NCBI GenBank assembly: GCA_002698785.1
Contig: PAAG01000008.1
Coordinates: 54,306 to 118,305, forward strand
Reading direction: 5' to 3'
Origin: Verrucomicrobiales bacterium
GTDB taxonomy: Bacteria > Verrucomicrobiota > Verrucomicrobiia > Verrucomicrobiales > DEV007
Length of the DNA: 64,000 bases
The first letter of the stretch is position 1. Each line of letters starts with the position of its first letter. Shown here piece after piece: positions 61,796-64,000 of this stretch. The position numbers and the translations under genes were made by a program. Below the pieces are notes generated by a model that did not search any database, was not told the origin of the DNA, and saw only the letters and a list, made by a program, of their open reading frames with translations.

Positions 61796-61816
61796 CCCTC
61801 CTTTGGATTTTCCCCT

Positions 61817-62071
61817 ATGGCATTACGGGAAAAAATAAAACCTGCGTGGAATAACTCCGCGCGAGGGATCTCTGATGGCTTGGCACCGACAATGCGGCAC
61901 AAACACGATGAAGATGTTTTTGAAAATCGTTACAAGATCTCCGTAAAATTCGACGAAAGGCAGGAAACAACATTTGAGGTGGAGATGGGAAAAAACTTTC
62001 TCCCACATATTTCTCCCGAACTGCGGAGAAAGTGCCAAAATTTCGACAATTTTTTCAGGGGAGCCCCCTAG
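61817..62071 (+). CDS. Possible small protein, weakly supported
   Basis: An 84-codon frame sits in the 458-base gap between pncB and the next gene. Its composition is charged and not repetitive (FENRYKISVKFDE, EVEMGKNFLPHISPELRRKC) and the AATTTCGACAAT stretch is AT-rich. No family, signal or neighbour link supports it, and the gap also holds two hairpins, so the region may be non-coding. Its stop codon lies inside the 62064-62081 hairpin. Confidence 0.2.
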   Translation: MALREKIKPAWNNSARGISDGLAPTMRHKHDEDVFENRYKISVKFDERQETTFEVEMGKNFLPHISPELRRKCQNFDNFFRGAP

Positions 62072-62081
62072 ATTTAGGGGG
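62064..62081. other. Hairpin CCCCCTA-GATT-TAGGGGG
   Basis: A perfect 7-base stem with a GATT loop lies 62 bases upstream of the 62144 gene. No T run follows. Together with the stem at 61764-61795 and a weaker TGGGA/TCCCA pair near 61987-62006, it suggests structured RNA in this gap. Confidence 0.5.
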
Positions 62082-62143
62082 ATGACACAATGGAAAACAT
62101 CAGTTTTTTGGCACTTTGAGCGTTTCCCTCACGCTCAGGTCCC

Positions 62144-62707
62144 ATGTCCAGCTTGCCCAATCCTGATTCGTCAGCCCTTTCGCTGTATAAGAACGAGAGT
62201 ATTCTTGTAGAGCGGTACGGCTCATTAAGTTCTCGTTTTTCTCCCTGCCCGGTTGTGGGCAGCGGATGGATAGAGGTGGTGTCTCCTTCAAAGGGGGAAG
62301 AAGACACGTTTCGACTCTTTTTGAAAGATGACGGTTCGAAACCTCCCCAATGGCAGCACTCTCGCCAGGTCGGCGATATCGATCTCGCTCGCTGGGTTTT
62401 GGCCGAATTCAAGAGGGATCGCGCAGAGCGGCGGTTCTGGCATTACTCGGGTTTGTATTCCGATAGAAATTTCGAAACATACTATCGGGAGGAACTTCCG
62501 TTACGTCTCGTCATGAAAATTTGGGGAGATGCTTTCGGTATGATGCGGGGCCTTGCTTATTTCCGAACTCCCGACCTTCCAACCTTTGCAGACCACGAAG
62601 TGGACGCGCTTTGTAAATACCTGAAGCAGCCAATGGCACCATGTCAGACGCGACCATCAATCGATTACATACTCGAAGCCGATATTCCAGGCTTCGGAGT
62701 TGCCTGA
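62144..62707 (+). CDS. Unknown soluble protein facing a LuxR regulator
   Basis: The 187-residue protein has no signal peptide, membrane helix or known catalytic motif. It has an N-terminal part with beta-rich sequence (GSGWIEVVSPSKGEEDTFRLFLKDDG) and a C-terminal part, GMMRGLAYFRTPDLPTFADHEVDALCKYL. The latter resembles the end of GAF-like sensor domains, including the sensor of the adjacent LuxR protein ([23 protein letters not shown]). It is convergent with that gene, nine bases away. It might be a stand-alone sensor, but this is only a hint. Confidence 0.5.
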   Translation: MSSLPNPDSSALSLYKNESILVERYGSLSSRFSPCPVVGSGWIEVVSPSKGEEDTFRLFLKDDGSKPPQWQHSRQVGDIDLARWVLAEFKRDRAERRFWHYSGLYSDRNFETYYREELPLRLVMKIWGDAFGMMRGLAYFRTPDLPTFADHEVDALCKYLKQPMAPCQTRPSIDYILEADIPGFGVA

Positions 62708-62716
62708 CTAGGGCTT

Positions 62717-63496
62717 CTAGTGCTTTTCGCTGTGAATACGATTTAGCAACTCGGCGTGGGAATGGACGGAATAGACCGAGTAGATGTGTTTGACGTGATC
62801 GTTGACGGTATGGATGGAGAGCGAGATACGGTTTGCGATCTCCTTACGAGTGAGGCCTTCGAGAAGGAGGTCCAATACCATTCGAGATCGTCTGGGTAAC
62901 TTGGGGGGCAGGGGAGGGGAGCCAGATGTCCAACCAAAGTCGTGGAGCCATCCCACTTCGCCCAGAACAATGTCTATGATTCTCAACTGTTGAAGAGAAA
63001 AAGGAGCACTACCCCATCGACGATACAGTCTGACCTTGCTCATGCCGTCATCTCTGATCGGTCGATAACAGATCAGAGGGGGAGAAAGATCGACTTCTCT
63101 CCAGTTTACTCTCGTTTTCTCATCGTCGTCGGGCGTGGTTTGCTGATTTCCTCCATCAAGCTGAGTCACCTGCGAGCCCGAATCGACGATGTTCTTGATG
63201 TTCTGGCGAAAAGATAAGCTAAGAGCCTCGTTTTCAAGGGAAACGAGCAATTTGGAGAGCTGCTTTTCGGTAAAACCTCCTGAATTCAGCGAGGTATACA
63301 CCAGCGGTTTTTCGAGGTTGCACCCTGCTACCACACCCCAGATCCAGAAGTCAGCCTCGACAAGGTCACAGAGACCGTCCATGAGAGTCCGCTTCTTTTC
63401 ATTGTGATCACCAGCGAGCGAAGCCACTCGAGATAAGATCGAAACCATACCAATTGCATCACTTTCAGAAATCAGACTTGGAGAAACAGCGGCCAT
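62717..63496 (-). CDS. LuxR-type transcriptional regulator
   Basis: The ATG at 63496 gives 259 residues. An open frame to 63616 adds an unsupported leader. Residues 1-185 form a sensor-like domain ([40 protein letters not shown], then [30 protein letters not shown]). The C-terminal 60 residues are a LuxR/GerE helix-turn-helix: [52 protein letters not shown]. No receiver domain is seen, so it is not a standard two-component regulator. Ligand and targets are unknown. Confidence 0.85.
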   Translation of the reverse strand: MAAVSPSLISESDAIGMVSILSRVASLAGDHNEKKRTLMDGLCDLVEADFWIWGVVAGCNLEKPLVYTSLNSGGFTEKQLSKLLVSLENEALSLSFRQNIKNIVDSGSQVTQLDGGNQQTTPDDDEKTRVNWREVDLSPPLICYRPIRDDGMSKVRLYRRWGSAPFSLQQLRIIDIVLGEVGWLHDFGWTSGSPPLPPKLPRRSRMVLDLLLEGLTRKEIANRISLSIHTVNDHVKHIYSVYSVHSHAELLNRIHSEKH

Positions 63497-63645
63497 TGGT
63501 GAGAACAGGTTCTTCAGTAAGTAATTACCTGTTAGCACTGACGGGTTACATATGGCGGTCGTTTCGCAAGGCCCAATTCTTTCGCGGTTTCCGGGGCTCA
63601 CGGAATTTCTTGTCACTGGAATCGATTTTTCTCATCCTGCGATCG

Positions 63646-64000
63646 ATGAGAGTTTTCTTTTTCTTCTGCCTCGCTTTGTTTAACCAGGTTGCATGCCTCC
63701 CTTCATCTGGTGAAGAAGCTGATCGCCCAAATATCGTGATTATTTTTACCGATGATCAAGGGTATGGAGACCTTGGTTGCTACGGGCTTACCACGGCAGA
63801 AACGCCTCATCTGGACAGATTGGCGAAAGAAGGCACTCGGTTCACCTCGTTCTATACTCAGCCGGTGTGTGGCCCGGCTCGATCAGCCTTGCTTACGGGA
63901 CGGTATCCCATTCGAAGCAAGGGGTGGAGCATGCCCGCCGGCGAAATTACGATCGGAGAGCTTCTCAAGGGAGTCGGCTACGCCACCGCCTGTATTGGGA
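63646..64000 (+). CDS. Secreted type I sulfatase, cut by window end
   Basis: The frame opens at the ATG at 63646 and is open to the window edge (118 codons). It has a hydrophobic leader ([15 protein letters not shown], so a lipoprotein-like Cys17 is possible), the metal-site [16 protein letters not shown] and the canonical formylglycine signature C75-G-P-A-R79 followed by SALLTGRYP. Unlike the other two sulfatases in the window, this one keeps the full C-x-P/A-x-R motif. The following [20 protein letters not shown] stretch is also family-typical. Confidence 0.92.
   Translation, partial: MRVFFFFCLALFNQVACLPSSGEEADRPNIVIIFTDDQGYGDLGCYGLTTAETPHLDRLAKEGTRFTSFYTQPVCGPARSALLTGRYPIRSKGWSMPAGEITIGELLKGVGYATACIG

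Overview
The window looks like a stretch of chromosome from a free-living Verrucomicrobiota-type bacterium (PVC superphylum). The evidence is gene content: several secreted sulfatases, a DUF1549/DUF1553 cytochrome protein paired with a DUF1501 protein, a DUF1080 (3-keto-disaccharide hydrolase type) protein, a DUF4838 protein, a neutral-ceramidase-like protein, a XylR-type (LacI-like sensor plus AraC HTH) regulator, and scarce Shine-Dalgarno sequences. The assignment below phylum is not claimed. No tRNA, rRNA, insertion sequence or CRISPR array was seen.

Layout. (1) 1-8.4 kb: a truncated CHASE-domain sensor, a sulfatase, a beta-hydroxyacid dehydrogenase, then a ceramidase-like gene and a DUF4838 gene behind a XylR/AraC regulator. 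(2) 8.4-15.7 kb: a tight six-gene operon (DJ-1/PfpI, exported TIM-barrel isomerase/epimerase, pentaheme cytochrome c, beta-propeller dehydrogenase-like protein, sulfatase, DUF1080) that looks like an extracytoplasmic oxidative route for sulfated glycans. (3) 15.7-25 kb, minus strand: PPK2, then a long run EIIA-Ntr - argS - MoxR ATPase - DUF58 - TgpA-like transglutaminase - TPR - serine hydrolase. (4) 25-32 kb: low-molecular-weight tyrosine phosphatase, an RpiB-SHMT fusion, alpha/beta hydrolase, cNMP-binding protein, a decayed gene found only as a stop-to-stop frame, and a zinc-ribbon/TPR membrane protein. (5) 32-37 kb: FadR-type regulator with an abutting palindromic operator, then the DUF1549/1553 and DUF1501 pair. 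(6) 37.3-48.4 kb: an exopolysaccharide locus (exostosin-like GT, two GT4 enzymes, Wzy-like polymerase, Wzx-like flippase, Wzz/Wzc-like co-polymerase with a dead kinase domain, WcaJ-type phosphoglycosyl transferase, GH99-like protein). (7) 48.4-58.8 kb: a 2957-residue PKS-aminotransferase-NRPS megasynthase with an omega-amidase gene directly upstream, and pcm. (8) 59-64 kb: an NAD-salvage pair (pncB-pncA) followed by a small secreted protein behind a 10-base C tract, an intergenic region with strong hairpins, a LuxR regulator facing an unknown protein, and the start of a third sulfatase.

The most notable system is the KS-AT-ACP-aminotransferase-C-A-PCP-TE megasynthase. Its adenylation pocket reads as the published valine code, and its neighbouring omega-amidase could drain the keto product of a glutamine-dependent transamination. 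The predicted product class is a 3-amino-acyl-valine or its cyclised form. This is inference from domain order and motifs.
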